A program made the position numbers and the translations under genes. A stretch of 49,986 bases of DNA from JANWZL01 sp041640815. GTDB lineage: Bacteria > Pseudomonadota > Gammaproteobacteria > Burkholderiales > Thiobacillaceae. Location: NCBI GenBank assembly GCA_041640815.1, contig JBEPZO010000012.1:1-49986 (forward strand). The letters run 5' to 3'. Under the pieces are notes generated by a model that ran no database searches, had not been told where the DNA came from, and saw only the letters and a program-made list of their open reading frames with translations. Positions 25,238-33,419 of the stretch are shown one piece after another (the stretch's first letter is position 1; the number at the start of each line of letters is the position of its first letter).

Positions 25238-25498
25238 TGTCGCTTACTGGCTGCGGATAGACGGGGCAAAGGCGGGCGAGGCAGGTATGAGCTAAGTTTG
25301 GGCGAAAGAGAGCTTTTTAGACACATGGCTAATCGCTGATCAACGCTCCTCAGCATGCCTCGCCAGCGTACCGGATGGCTTTGGAACGAGCGAGCTCACG
25401 CACGATAAGTGGTTATGTGGGCTTTTGCGCGGTGTAAACCGCTTTGCGGTTGACCGGTGCGTAGGGTGGAAAAGGAGGATCACACATAATCCGGCAAA

Positions 25499-25518
25499 TT
25501 TTAGATTCATCGCTATCG
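25499..25518 (+). repeat. second copy of the 20-bp element seen upstream of tkt
   Basis: TTTTAGATTCATCGCTATCG matches 18 of 20 bases at 15791-15810. The flanking sequences differ, so the match is limited to this block. It lies about 260 bases upstream of the hemE start. Confidence 0.4.
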
Positions 25519-25629
25519 ATAGGCTAGGGAGCAAGGATTTCCGTCAGTCCGAAAGGGCAGGCAAAGGGTTATTCCAATGCAGTTAGTGAATTGTTTATCC
25601 TCTGACCAACGGGTGGGAGAGGACGTTCT

Positions 25630-25656
25630 GTGCTTAGCGCTGGCAGCGCTAAACAC
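25630..25656. repeat. 27-bp interrupted inverted repeat
   Basis: GTG-C-TTAGCGCTG and CAGCGCTAA-A-CAC are inverted around a single central G, 12 of 13 positions pairing. Part of it (CTTAGCGCTGGCA) is repeated, inverted, at 11502-11514. It has the size and symmetry of a repressor site, but no regulator gene is adjacent. Confidence 0.45.
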
Positions 25657-25800
25657 AACCCCTCGCAACCACTCCTAATCAGCGCCCTAGGGCAAACGAA
25701 AAGGAGCTACTAGGTTTCTTTTATGGCTACCACATTATTCCACCCTGAGGTAGAGAAACCCAGCGCAATAGGGGTTAGGCACGGTTAATGACCTTAGGCA

Positions 25801-26145
25801 TCAAGCAGGCATCAGATGTTTGCCCTCTAAGCAGTGCACTACCAGCGCCGGAGCTAGAGGTAGACGTATAAGCTTCTGGCGAGTTTTCTCTCCACGCACG
25901 ATTGTGATCTCCCGTCTAGGGAGTTTTAGCTTGCTCGCCAAAAATGCGATCAATGCGGCGTTGGCGGCGCCATCGACGGCTGCGGCGGCGATCCTCAGTT
26001 TGAGGGCATCACCGTGGCGTCCGACCACCTCGTTGCGCGCCGCTCCCGGTTGCACGTGTAGGCGTATGACACACCCCCCCGTCGGCAGGGCGTCGAGCCA
26101 AGGCGCCGCCGGGCGCCCAGCTAGCGGATCAGCCCCCCTGCCCAT
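25801..26145 (-). CDS. YggU-family (DUF167) protein
   Basis: The 114-residue protein belongs to the small DUF167/UPF0235 family of unknown biochemical role. Landmarks are LHVQPGAARNEVVG, LKLRIAAAAVDGAANAAL and the final part where VRGEKTRQKLIRL occurs, all in family order. I chose the ATG at 26143-26145, overlapping the end of yggT by 25 bases. A longer in-frame extension exists inside yggT, and a shorter non-ATG start near PWLDALP is also possible. It is the last gene of the yggS-proC-yggT-yggU set. Confidence 0.82.
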   Translation of the reverse strand: MGRGADPLAGRPAAPWLDALPTGGCVIRLHVQPGAARNEVVGRHGDALKLRIAAAAVDGAANAALIAFLASKLKLPRREITIVRGEKTRQKLIRLPLAPALVVHCLEGKHLMPA

Positions 26146-26699
26146 TGTTCCAATGCGGCCACCGGTAGGATCAGTAGCAATTGCATCAGGATCAGCGCCA
26201 GAAGCGGTGTCAGATCGACGCCACTGATCGGCGGCACGAGGCGTTGCAAGGGGGCAAGACACGGCCGCGCCAGGGCATAGAACAGCGGCGCGTAGGGCGA
26301 AAACGGGTTGATCCAGGACAGGATGGCCTGCAAGATGATCAAGCCCATCAGCACGTAGATGGCGAGTCTCAAGGCGGCGGCCAGGGCCAGCAGCAGGAAG
26401 CCGGGCACGACAGCAGCGCCGGCGATCAGGAAGGGGAAGCCTTCGAGCCAGAACACGCTTGCCACAGCCAGCAGTTCGGCCAGATAGAACATAAGCAGGC
26501 TGGCGAGGTCAAGCCCGAATCGCCCCGGCACCACGCGCCGGGCAGGGCGGATGGCGAAATCGGTCACTTTGACGATGAACTGGGCAAAGGGGTTGTGAAA
26601 CGGCACCCGCGCCCACTGCATGTAGAAGCGTAGCCAAAAAGCGACGGCGAACAGATCGAACAGGGTGCGCAGCAGAAACTGCAAGGCGTCGGTGAGCAT
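26121..26699 (-). CDS. YggT-family integral membrane protein
   Basis: The 192-residue protein has two YGGT repeats, each with hydrophobic segments and the FxxPxxRVVPGxFGLDLASLL-like loop (about residues 50-70, and again APLQRLVPPISGVDLTPLL near 150-168). Members are inner-membrane proteins of uncertain role, linked to cell division or osmotic tolerance in some bacteria. Its start codon overlaps the proC stop by one base, so translation is probably coupled. Confidence 0.92.
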   Translation of the reverse strand: MLTDALQFLLRTLFDLFAVAFWLRFYMQWARVPFHNPFAQFIVKVTDFAIRPARRVVPGRFGLDLASLLMFYLAELLAVASVFWLEGFPFLIAGAAVVPGFLLLALAAALRLAIYVLMGLIILQAILSWINPFSPYAPLFYALARPCLAPLQRLVPPISGVDLTPLLALILMQLLLILPVAALEQWAGGLIR

Positions 26700-27514
26700 C
26701 AGGCGTCCCTACCCATTTGATCGCCCAGCTCGCGGCTGCGCAGGGCCGCCGCCCGCGCTGCCTCGACGACGGCAAGCTTGACTTGACGCGTATCGAGCAC
26801 GTCGATCGCCCGCTCTGTGGTGCCGCCCTTGGAGGTGACGCGCTGGCGCAGCTCGGCGGGCGAGGCCTTGTCCTTCACGGCCAGCGCGGAGGCGCCGAAA
26901 AAGGTATTGAGGGCGAGCAAGCGCGCGGTTTCGGCGCTCAGGCCGAGCGCCACTGCGGCTTGCTCCAGTGCCTCGATGAAGTAGAACACATAGGCTGGGC
27001 CGCTGCCCGAGATGGCGGTGATCGCATCGAGCTCGTCCTCGTCGTCCACCCAGACAATGCTACCAACCGCTTCCATGATCCGGCTGGCCTGTTCCCGCTG
27101 GGCGGGGATCACCCCGGGCAGGGCATACAAGCCGGTGATGCCGGCGCCCACCAGGGCCGGTGTGTTGGGCATGGCCCGCACCACCGCGGCGTGACCCGCG
27201 AGCCAGCGGGAGATGTCGCCAGCACGCACACCGGCCGCCACGGACAGGATCAGCTGCCCCGGATAGGGGGTGGGTAAGGTGGCTAGCGCCGCACGCAGCT
27301 GCTGCGGTTTGACCGCCAGGACCAAGACGTCCGCCATCTCGACGAACGGTCCGTCATGCTCCAGCACCTGCACCGGAAAGTTTTCCTTGAGCCAGGCGCG
27401 CCGCTCAGGATTGAGCTCGACGACGGCGATGTCCTCAGCGCGAAAACCCTTCTGCAGTAGCCCCCCCATGAGGGCAGCGGCCATGTTGCCGCCACCGAGA
27501 AAGCCCAATTTCAT
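26699..27514 (-). CDS. proC: pyrroline-5-carboxylate reductase
   Basis: The 271-residue enzyme reduces pyrroline-5-carboxylate to proline. The N-terminal dinucleotide fold begins KLGFLGGGNMAAALMGGLL, and the C-terminal signature contains ASPAELRQRVTSKGGTTERA, the family pattern. Length is standard. It sits between yggS (17 bases upstream) and yggT (overlap of one base), the usual betaproteobacterial operon. Confidence 0.97.
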   Translation of the reverse strand: MKLGFLGGGNMAAALMGGLLQKGFRAEDIAVVELNPERRAWLKENFPVQVLEHDGPFVEMADVLVLAVKPQQLRAALATLPTPYPGQLILSVAAGVRAGDISRWLAGHAAVVRAMPNTPALVGAGITGLYALPGVIPAQREQASRIMEAVGSIVWVDDEDELDAITAISGSGPAYVFYFIEALEQAAVALGLSAETARLLALNTFFGASALAVKDKASPAELRQRVTSKGGTTERAIDVLDTRQVKLAVVEAARAAALRSRELGDQMGRDA

Positions 27515-27531
27515 CGCTGACCTTTGCGTCT

Positions 27532-28230
27532 TTAGTCCTCATCTGCCGGGGCACGTGCACCGAACAGGGCGGTGCCCACCCTCACTATGGTAGCGCCTTC
27601 TGCGATGGCTGCCTCGAGATCCTGGGACATTCCCATGGACAGGCAGTCGACCGCCAGGCCTTGCTCGCGCGCCGCGCGCAGCAGCTCGGCAAGCAGACGG
27701 AAATGGGCACGTTGTTGCGCGCTGTCGGTCGTCGGCGGCGGGATGGTCATGAAGCCGCGCAACCGCAGCCGCGGTAGCTCCGCAATGAGGCGAGCCAGCG
27801 GGAGCGCATCCGCCGCGGCCACGCCGCGTTTGCTCGCCTCGCCGCCGATGTTCACCTGTACGCACACCTGAAGCGGCGGCAGCCACGCTGGGCGCTGCCG
27901 GCTCAATCGCTCGGCGAGGTCTGCACGATCGACGCTGTGCACCCAGGCGAAGTGCTCGGCGACCGGACGGGTCTTGTTGCGCTGCAGCGGACCGATGTAG
28001 TGCCACTCGATGGGTAGGTCGGCAAGCTGCGCCTGCTTCCTCAGGGCCTCCTGCACATAGCTCTCGCCGAAGGCGCGCTGACCTGCCGCCCAGGCCTCGC
28101 GGATGAACGCGTCGGGGAAGGTCTTGCTCACGGCCAGCAGCGTCACCGAGTTTGGATCGCGGCCGGCCGCGGTACAGGCGGCGGCGATGCGGCCACGCAC
28201 AGCTTGCAAGGCCGCGGCGATTGTGCCCAT
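27532..28230 (-). CDS. YggS/PLPBP-family pyridoxal-phosphate homeostasis protein
   Basis: The 232-residue protein is a single-domain, alanine-racemase-like TIM barrel that binds PLP and keeps cellular PLP balanced; no catalytic activity is known. The PLP lysine lies in LLAVSKTFP (Lys36), with the later HYIGPLQRNK and the phosphate-binding GMSQDLEAAI near the C-terminus. It heads the yggS-proC-yggT-yggU run and is divergent from pilT with 47 bases between start codons. Confidence 0.95.
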   Translation of the reverse strand: MGTIAAALQAVRGRIAAACTAAGRDPNSVTLLAVSKTFPDAFIREAWAAGQRAFGESYVQEALRKQAQLADLPIEWHYIGPLQRNKTRPVAEHFAWVHSVDRADLAERLSRQRPAWLPPLQVCVQVNIGGEASKRGVAAADALPLARLIAELPRLRLRGFMTIPPPTTDSAQQRAHFRLLAELLRAAREQGLAVDCLSMGMSQDLEAAIAEGATIVRVGTALFGARAPADED

Positions 28231-28277
28231 AATGCCTGGGTATCCCCTAGAAGGTCTGCGTAACTTATGGAATTATA

Positions 28278-29321
28278 ATGGAAATCTCCGATCTCCTCGC
28301 CTTTACGGTGAAGAACAAGGCGTCTGACCTGCATCTGTCGGCAGGCCTGCCGCCCATGATTCGGGTCAACGGCGACATCCGGCGCATCAACCTGCCGCCC
28401 TTGGACCACAACCAGGTCAAGGGAATGATCTACGACATCATGAATGATGCGCAGCGCAAGGCCTATGAGGAGCACTTGGAGACCGATTTCTCATTCGAGC
28501 TGCCCGAGGTAGCCCGTTTCCGGGTCAACGCCTTCAACCAGGCGCGCGGCTGCGGTGCCGTCTTCCGCGTCATCCCGAGCAAGGTACTCACCCTGGATGA
28601 GCTACAGGCACCCAAGATCTTCAAGGACATCGCCGAACAGCCACGCGGGCTCGTTTTGGTTACAGGACCAACTGGCTCAGGCAAGTCCACCACGCTGGCG
28701 GCCATGGTGGACTACATCAACGAGAATCACTACGGCCACATCCTCACCATTGAGGACCCGATCGAATTCGTGCATCAAAGCAAGAAATGCTTGATCAACC
28801 AGCGTGAGGTGGGGCCGCACACGCATAGCTTCGCCAATGCCCTGCGCAGCGCCCTGCGCGAAGACCCGGATGTGATCCTGGTGGGTGAGATGCGTGACCT
28901 GGAGACCATCCGCCTGGCGCTCACCGGTGCCGAGACCGGCCACCTGGTGTTTGCCACCCTGCACACCAGCTCCGCAGCCAAGACCATCGACCGCATCGTC
29001 GATGTCTTCCCCGCCGCGGAAAAGGAGATGGTGCGCGCCATGCTCTCGGAGTCACTGCGCGCCGTGATCTCGCAGGCACTCATCAAGCGCAAGGACGGCA
29101 GCGGCCGGGTGGCGGCGCACGAGATCATGATCGGTACGCCCGCGATCCGTAACCTCATTCGCGAGAACAAGGTGGCGCAGATGTACTCCGCCATCCAGAC
29201 TGGTCAGTCGCATGGCATGCAGACCCTGGACCAGTCCCTGATGGACCTGGTCAAGCGCAACGTCATCGCTGCCAGCGAGGCCCGCGCGGTGGCGGTGAAC
29301 AAGGAAATGTTCCTGGGCTAG
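28278..29321 (+). CDS. pilT: type IV pilus retraction ATPase PilT
   Basis: The 347-residue hexameric ATPase depolymerises the type IV pilus and drives twitching and DNA uptake. An N-terminal PAS-like domain (about 1-95) precedes the secretion ATPase core, with Walker A GPTGSGKST (130-138), catalytic glutamate in LVGEMRD (Glu204) and the His box GHLVFATLHTSSA. The C-terminal AIRNLIRE helix required for retraction is present. The divergent yggS neighbour is usual, but the commonly adjacent pilU is absent here. Confidence 0.97.
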   Translation: MEISDLLAFTVKNKASDLHLSAGLPPMIRVNGDIRRINLPPLDHNQVKGMIYDIMNDAQRKAYEEHLETDFSFELPEVARFRVNAFNQARGCGAVFRVIPSKVLTLDELQAPKIFKDIAEQPRGLVLVTGPTGSGKSTTLAAMVDYINENHYGHILTIEDPIEFVHQSKKCLINQREVGPHTHSFANALRSALREDPDVILVGEMRDLETIRLALTGAETGHLVFATLHTSSAAKTIDRIVDVFPAAEKEMVRAMLSESLRAVISQALIKRKDGSGRVAAHEIMIGTPAIRNLIRENKVAQMYSAIQTGQSHGMQTLDQSLMDLVKRNVIAASEARAVAVNKEMFLG

Positions 29322-29551
29322 ACATAGCAAAACCGATAACGGCCTGACAGATCAGCTGCGGCGAGCGCTTGGCTCGGCAGTAGTGCAAGGATGGTTAGGC
29401 AACCGGCCGGGAATAGAGGTGGAGGGAATTGGTCCAGCAAGGAAACAAGCCGCAAAAATCGCGTCGCACGCGCTTACGTCATGGTGCTTGTACCCATGGC
29501 TCCAGGGAGCTGGTCGATATTTAGCAACGAGACATGATCATAAACTGAGTG

Positions 29552-29572
29552 ACTCCTGCCGCATGCAGGAGT
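29552..29572 (+). repeat. perfect hairpin upstream of the GDCCVxC gene
   Basis: ACTCCTGC (29552-29559) and GCAGGAGT (29565-29572) pair around a 5-base loop, about 33 bases before the ATG at 29605. No T run follows. It sits in a 280-base gene-poor spacer after pilT and may influence translation of the small Cys-rich protein. Confidence 0.45.
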
Positions 29573-29604
29573 ATGGCGCAGAGTAAGAGTAATTCCCTAG
29601 GCCG

Positions 29605-29835
29605 ATGGAGCCACTTAATACCGAGTCTACGCTCACCTGCCCGCACTGCGGCCATACCAAGACCGAGCGCATGCCCGAGGACGCATGTCAATGGTTCTAC
29701 GAATGCGAGCACTGCCACGCCCTGCTGCGGCCGAAGCCGGGCGACTGCTGTGTGTTCTGCTCCTACGGCAGTATGCCCTGCCCGCCTGTGCAGGTCCAGC
29801 AGCAAGACAGGGGCTGCGGCTGCGGGCGCGGCTAG
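29605..29835 (+). CDS. small Cys-rich GDCCVxC-domain protein (selenoprotein-family relative)
   Basis: The 76-residue protein has one CPHC pair, then CEHC, and the family hallmark GDCCVFCSYGSMPCPP (about 46-61), followed by a Gln-rich stretch and a CGCG tail. In the family called GDCCVxC domain-containing (seleno)protein, one position of the motif is selenocysteine in some species; here all are cysteines. The two CxxC pairs suggest zinc or thiol chemistry. The role is unproven; members often occur near metal or redox genes, which is not obvious here. The ribosome site is weak. Confidence 0.75.
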   Translation: MEPLNTESTLTCPHCGHTKTERMPEDACQWFYECEHCHALLRPKPGDCCVFCSYGSMPCPPVQVQQQDRGCGCGRG

Positions 29836-29858
29836 CTCGGCCGGCGTGGGCGAACCCT

Positions 29859-30326
29859 TCAGCCGTGGACCCCGAGTTTATCTAGGATGAAGCGCCATTC
29901 CTCCGCCGTCACCGGCGTGATGGATAGGCGATTGCCCCGCGCCAGCACGCGCATGTGGGCAAGCTCTGGATAAGCGCGCATCTCGGCCAGCGGCATGAGC
30001 CGGGTCTTGTGCTTGAAACGCACATCGACGTGATACCAGCGCGGCCGCTCGGGTGTGGCCTTGGGGTCGTAGTACTTGCTGCTGGGGTCGAACTGGGTGG
30101 CATCGGGATAGGCGGCCGAGGCCACCTCGGCCACCCCGACGATGCCCGGCTCAGGGCAGGAGGAGTGGTAAAACAGCACCCCATCGCCCACTTGCATCTG
30201 ATCGCGCATGAAATTGCGCGCCTGGTAGTTGCGCACGCCGAACCAGGGCGAGGTGCCATCGCGCGCCAAGTCGTCGATGCTGTACTCGGCAGGTTCTGAT
30301 TTCATCAGCCAGTAACGCACTTGCAT
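29859..30326 (-). CDS. EVE-domain protein
   Basis: The 155 residues are nearly all one EVE domain, a PUA/YTH-like fold thought to bind modified nucleic-acid bases. Landmarks are YWLMKSEPAEYSIDDL (about 5-20), WFGVRNYQARNFMRD, GDGVLFYHSS and PRWYHVDV. Single-domain members (thymocyte nuclear protein 1-like) are widespread and of unsettled role in bacteria. It starts 66 bases from the divergent gene at 30393 and converges on the GDCCVxC gene. Confidence 0.93.
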   Translation of the reverse strand: MQVRYWLMKSEPAEYSIDDLARDGTSPWFGVRNYQARNFMRDQMQVGDGVLFYHSSCPEPGIVGVAEVASAAYPDATQFDPSSKYYDPKATPERPRWYHVDVRFKHKTRLMPLAEMRAYPELAHMRVLARGNRLSITPVTAEEWRFILDKLGVHG

Positions 30327-30392
30327 TTCCTAGAATCGCACTGCAGGCCTATAATCCGACTAAATTCATCGGCTATTGTAGCGGAGTTGGCC

Positions 30393-31496
30393 ATGACGAA
30401 TCTCATCGTCGGCGCACGCGAACGCTGGCTGGAGGCACAGCCAGCCGGCAGGCTGGACCTCGGCGCCCTGATCAGCGCCGTGCAGCGCAACTGCGACATC
30501 TCCGACGCCCAGTATGCAGGCGATCTCACCCTCTGCACCTTTCTGCTCAAGATGCGTGAGCTGTATCGCTGGGAACACGATATCCCTTTTGGCCAGGAGA
30601 TGCCGCGTAGCGAGGTGGGGGAATGGATGAACGCCCGCAGCGCCATGTGGGAACACATCGAGGGCGAGCCCTATCTCCCCCTGCCCTTGCCTTCGGGCGA
30701 GGTCGACCCATTCGAGGTCGAGCGCATCAATGCCGAGCTCAACCCGCATGGCCTCGTCTATTCCGGCGGTTATGGCCGGCAGTGCAAACCGCATTTCTTC
30801 CTCGGCCAGCTCAAGCGCATGGAGGCGCGGCAGGGACAGCGGGTGTTCGTCTCGGGCTGCGAATACGCGCGCGACCTCGATGCTCCCCCTGGCATGATGC
30901 TCAACGGCAATGTGTTCGTGCGGACCGAGGCGCTCAGACGCTGGCTTTGGGAGCGCTACGAGGAATGGCGCTTCAACCCCAAACGCAACGCGGCGATGGC
31001 TCGCGCGCTGGCCTGCTACCCCTTTGAGCGCGCGCCCGAGGCGGCGATCGAGGCCATGACCGCGAACGAAACCGAGGCAGTGATCCTGCACGAGCTGGGC
31101 GAGGCGAGGGCGGAGGCCGAGCTGGGCGAGGCGTGGTCGGCGCTGCTCGTCACCGTCATGCGCTCGCGCGCCGAGATCATCGCGCGCGCCGTGCGCGATC
31201 TCTACGCCGATTGCCTGTCCACGCTTCCGGGGCTGATCGAGCGCGGCGAGCCGGCCACCCTGCACTTTTTCTTCGCCAATTTCGTCGGCATGCGGCGCAA
31301 GCTCTTCCCCGAGCTCGCCCAGGCTTACAGCCAGTGGTTGGACGGCGGCGATCTCGCCGTGCTCAGGCAGGCTGCCAGCGAGGGTCTGGATCGCTGGGGG
31401 CGCACGGCGCATGCACTCATTGCCCTGCATCAGGCACGAGGGGAGGCCGTCGGCAAGGAGATCGAGGCGTGGTTGGCGCCGAGGCAGGTGCAATGA
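30393..31496 (+). CDS. conserved protein of unknown function (resembles the Sfum_1244 family)
   Basis: A 367-residue soluble protein without signal peptide or membrane segment. The start at 30393 has GCGGAG upstream; 24 earlier in-frame codons overlap the divergent EVE gene. Visible features are an N-terminal NCDISDAQYAGDLTLCTFLLKMRELYRWE, given here only as its position (residues 27-55), a VGEWMNARSAMWEHIEGEPY-like stretch around 75-95, and a long helical C-terminal half. The pattern reminds me of the Sfum_1244 family, whose function is unknown. It ends one base from the convergent pyruvate-kinase-like gene. Confidence 0.7.
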   Translation: MTNLIVGARERWLEAQPAGRLDLGALISAVQRNCDISDAQYAGDLTLCTFLLKMRELYRWEHDIPFGQEMPRSEVGEWMNARSAMWEHIEGEPYLPLPLPSGEVDPFEVERINAELNPHGLVYSGGYGRQCKPHFFLGQLKRMEARQGQRVFVSGCEYARDLDAPPGMMLNGNVFVRTEALRRWLWERYEEWRFNPKRNAAMARALACYPFERAPEAAIEAMTANETEAVILHELGEARAEAELGEAWSALLVTVMRSRAEIIARAVRDLYADCLSTLPGLIERGEPATLHFFFANFVGMRRKLFPELAQAYSQWLDGGDLAVLRQAASEGLDRWGRTAHALIALHQARGEAVGKEIEAWLAPRQVQ

Positions 31497-31497
31497 A

Positions 31498-33390
31498 TTA
31501 CTGGCAGCCGCTATTTCTACTTGCCCTGTCTTTTTTGTTAAGCTGTGCTACCGCCAGACGGCGCAGCATGGGGCGTGCTTTGCTGCGGTGCGCGCTCATG
31601 CGCTCGAGCAGGTCGGCAAGAAAGGACACCGTCTCGACGATATAAGGTCCTTTGTTGAGCATCACGCACTCGGCGCGCACGCCGAAGGCGGCATCCGAGA
31701 CCTCGGCGCGGGAGGGGAGTCCCCGTTTGGCCATGTCCTCCAACACTTGCGTGGCCCAGATCACCGGGACGTGTGCCGCCTCGGCAAGCCAAAGGATCTC
31801 CTCTTGGACCTCCGCCAGGCGCTCGAAGCCCACCTCCACCGCCAGGTCGCCGCGCGCCACCATCAGCCCCACCGGCGGTGCAGCCAGGGCCGCGAGCAAG
31901 ATAAAGGCCAGGTTCTCGAAAGCCTGTCGCGTCTCGATCTTGTAGACTGTACCGACGTCGTGCATGCCTAGATCGCGCAAAGCGGCCTGCAAGGCCTGCA
32001 CGTCCTCTGGGCCGCGCACGAAGGACAGCCCGACGATATCCACCTGTCCGGCTAGGGTCCGTAGGTCCTCCAGGTCCTTGTCGGTCAGAGCCGGGATGTT
32101 GAGGCGAGTATCCGGCAGGTTGATTCCCTTTTCCGGCTTGAGCCGGCTGCCTTGCGGAGCGGCATGGGTGATTTCGACCATGATCTCGCGGCTGCTGACG
32201 GCCAGGATGCGACCGCCGATGCGGCCATCGTCGAACCAAATGCGCTGACCGGGTGCGGCCGCATCGAAGGCAGCCGCGAGCGTGCAGGGGATGCTGGCCG
32301 GCTGCACCACGCGCCCTTGGGCATCGTAGCGGGCGGGCTCGCCCGGGCGATCCTCGCGTGTGAGCAAGAGCCTGTCGCCGACCTTGAGCGTGATCGGCAG
32401 TACCCGCTCTGGCAGCGGTCCGACGCGGCCGCAGATGAGTTGCTCTTCGCCGCGCACCAGGCTGCAGGCAGCGCCATCGCTCAAGTAAACGTGTTGTTCG
32501 GCATGCGCCAAGATCGCCTCGCCGTGGCGCTCGACGAGGTTCAGACGCCGCCGGACGCCACGGTTGTCCTCGAGCTCCAGGCGATCGCCAAGCTGCGCCA
32601 GGGCGAGCACTTCTGGCGAGAGTGGCAGCACCGCGTCGATATCGGGCAGCGCTGCGTTGGGGGCCATGCCGCGCGGCACGAGCAGCACGCGCGCGGGCCG
32701 CTCGACCCGCCCCCACACGTCGCGCTTAGGCTTGAAATCGAGAAGCCGCCCCACCGGCCGGATGTCGCCCGTGCGTAGCTTCGGGCCGGCGAGGTCGGCA
32801 TAGACGCGGCAGCGGCGGCCAGCGGCCGCCTCGGCAGCGCGCAGGTTACGGATCATGGCGAGCCAGGCATCGGCGTCGTCGTGGGCGCAGTTGATGCGCA
32901 TGACGTCCATGCCAGCGTGGATGAGGGCGGTGAGCAGACTAGGATCGTGCGCCGCCTCAGTGGGCATGGTGACCATGATGCGCGTGTTGCGGTGTCCGGC
33001 AGCCTCGCCCAGCAGCGCGCGGGCGTGCGCGTCGAGGCGTTGTGCGCCGTCGGCGATATCGATCTGGCTGCGGCGTACGCGGCGGCGCGGTGGTGGCCGA
33101 CCTGCCATCGCATACAGGGCGCTTAGGACAGCATCGAGGCTGGATAGGGTGTGCGCCTCGGCACGGCCCAGACGCGACAGACCGAGCAAACCCAGCTCGC
33201 GCTGCAGCTTTCGGATGTCGCTTTGACGCAGGGCGCAATAGTGCAGCAGGTTGCGCGCGCTGTCTTGGTGGTGTGGATGTACCGCCTCGATCTCGCTAGC
33301 ATAGGCCAGCTCAACACTCATGGATTGTTGGCGTAACGCCTCGAGGGCCGTGATAAGGTGGTCGATTATGCGTTTTGCCGAGCGTGGCAT
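31498..33390 (-). CDS. unusual long pyruvate-kinase-like protein with N-terminal extension, lacking the C-terminal regulatory domain
   Basis: The 630 residues comprise an N-terminal, mostly helical extension (about 1-130) not found in normal pyruvate kinase, then a TIM-barrel core in family order: MRINCAH (164-170), AGPKLRTG (201-208), a long B-domain insertion (about 215-400), YKIETR with the catalytic lysine (Lys484), ARGDLAVEVG (512-521), ATQVLEDM (546-553) and PSRAEVSDAAFG (559-570). The C-terminal allosteric domain is missing; only about 60 residues follow. The active-site residues look intact, so it may be a working but differently regulated enzyme. It lies 29 bases after ampG in a minus-strand run. 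The start could also be the ATG at 33321. Confidence 0.85.
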   Translation of the reverse strand: MPRSAKRIIDHLITALEALRQQSMSVELAYASEIEAVHPHHQDSARNLLHYCALRQSDIRKLQRELGLLGLSRLGRAEAHTLSSLDAVLSALYAMAGRPPPRRRVRRSQIDIADGAQRLDAHARALLGEAAGHRNTRIMVTMPTEAAHDPSLLTALIHAGMDVMRINCAHDDADAWLAMIRNLRAAEAAAGRRCRVYADLAGPKLRTGDIRPVGRLLDFKPKRDVWGRVERPARVLLVPRGMAPNAALPDIDAVLPLSPEVLALAQLGDRLELEDNRGVRRRLNLVERHGEAILAHAEQHVYLSDGAACSLVRGEEQLICGRVGPLPERVLPITLKVGDRLLLTREDRPGEPARYDAQGRVVQPASIPCTLAAAFDAAAPGQRIWFDDGRIGGRILAVSSREIMVEITHAAPQGSRLKPEKGINLPDTRLNIPALTDKDLEDLRTLAGQVDIVGLSFVRGPEDVQALQAALRDLGMHDVGTVYKIETRQAFENLAFILLAALAAPPVGLMVARGDLAVEVGFERLAEVQEEILWLAEAAHVPVIWATQVLEDMAKRGLPSRAEVSDAAFGVRAECVMLNKGPYIVETVSFLADLLERMSAHRSKARPMLRRLAVAQLNKKDRASRNSGCQ

Positions 33391-33419
33391 GGCCGTGACT
33401 AGGGTTAATGCCTCTTAGA

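Larger units (their letters stand above)
25238..25800. other. gene-poor stretch between hemE and yggU
   Basis: About 560 bases without a supported gene. It holds alternating repeats at 25429-25451 (AACCGC TTT GCGGTT, and an overlapping GCGGT GTAA ACCGC) that could form two mutually exclusive small hairpins, the 20-bp element shared with 15791-15810, and a long inverted repeat at 25630-25656. The 65-codon minus frame at 25340-25534 has no recognisable features. The hemE promoter must lie at the left end but is not clear. Confidence 0.45.

Noticed and set aside
25475..25486. AAAAGGAGGATCACAC resembling a strong ribosome site or the 16S 3' end complement
   Set aside because: No open frame follows within a suitable distance, and no rRNA sequence is nearby.
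28274..28279. Perfect TATAAT at the pilT start
   Set aside because: It overlaps the start codon and has no -35 box; it comes from the codons themselves.
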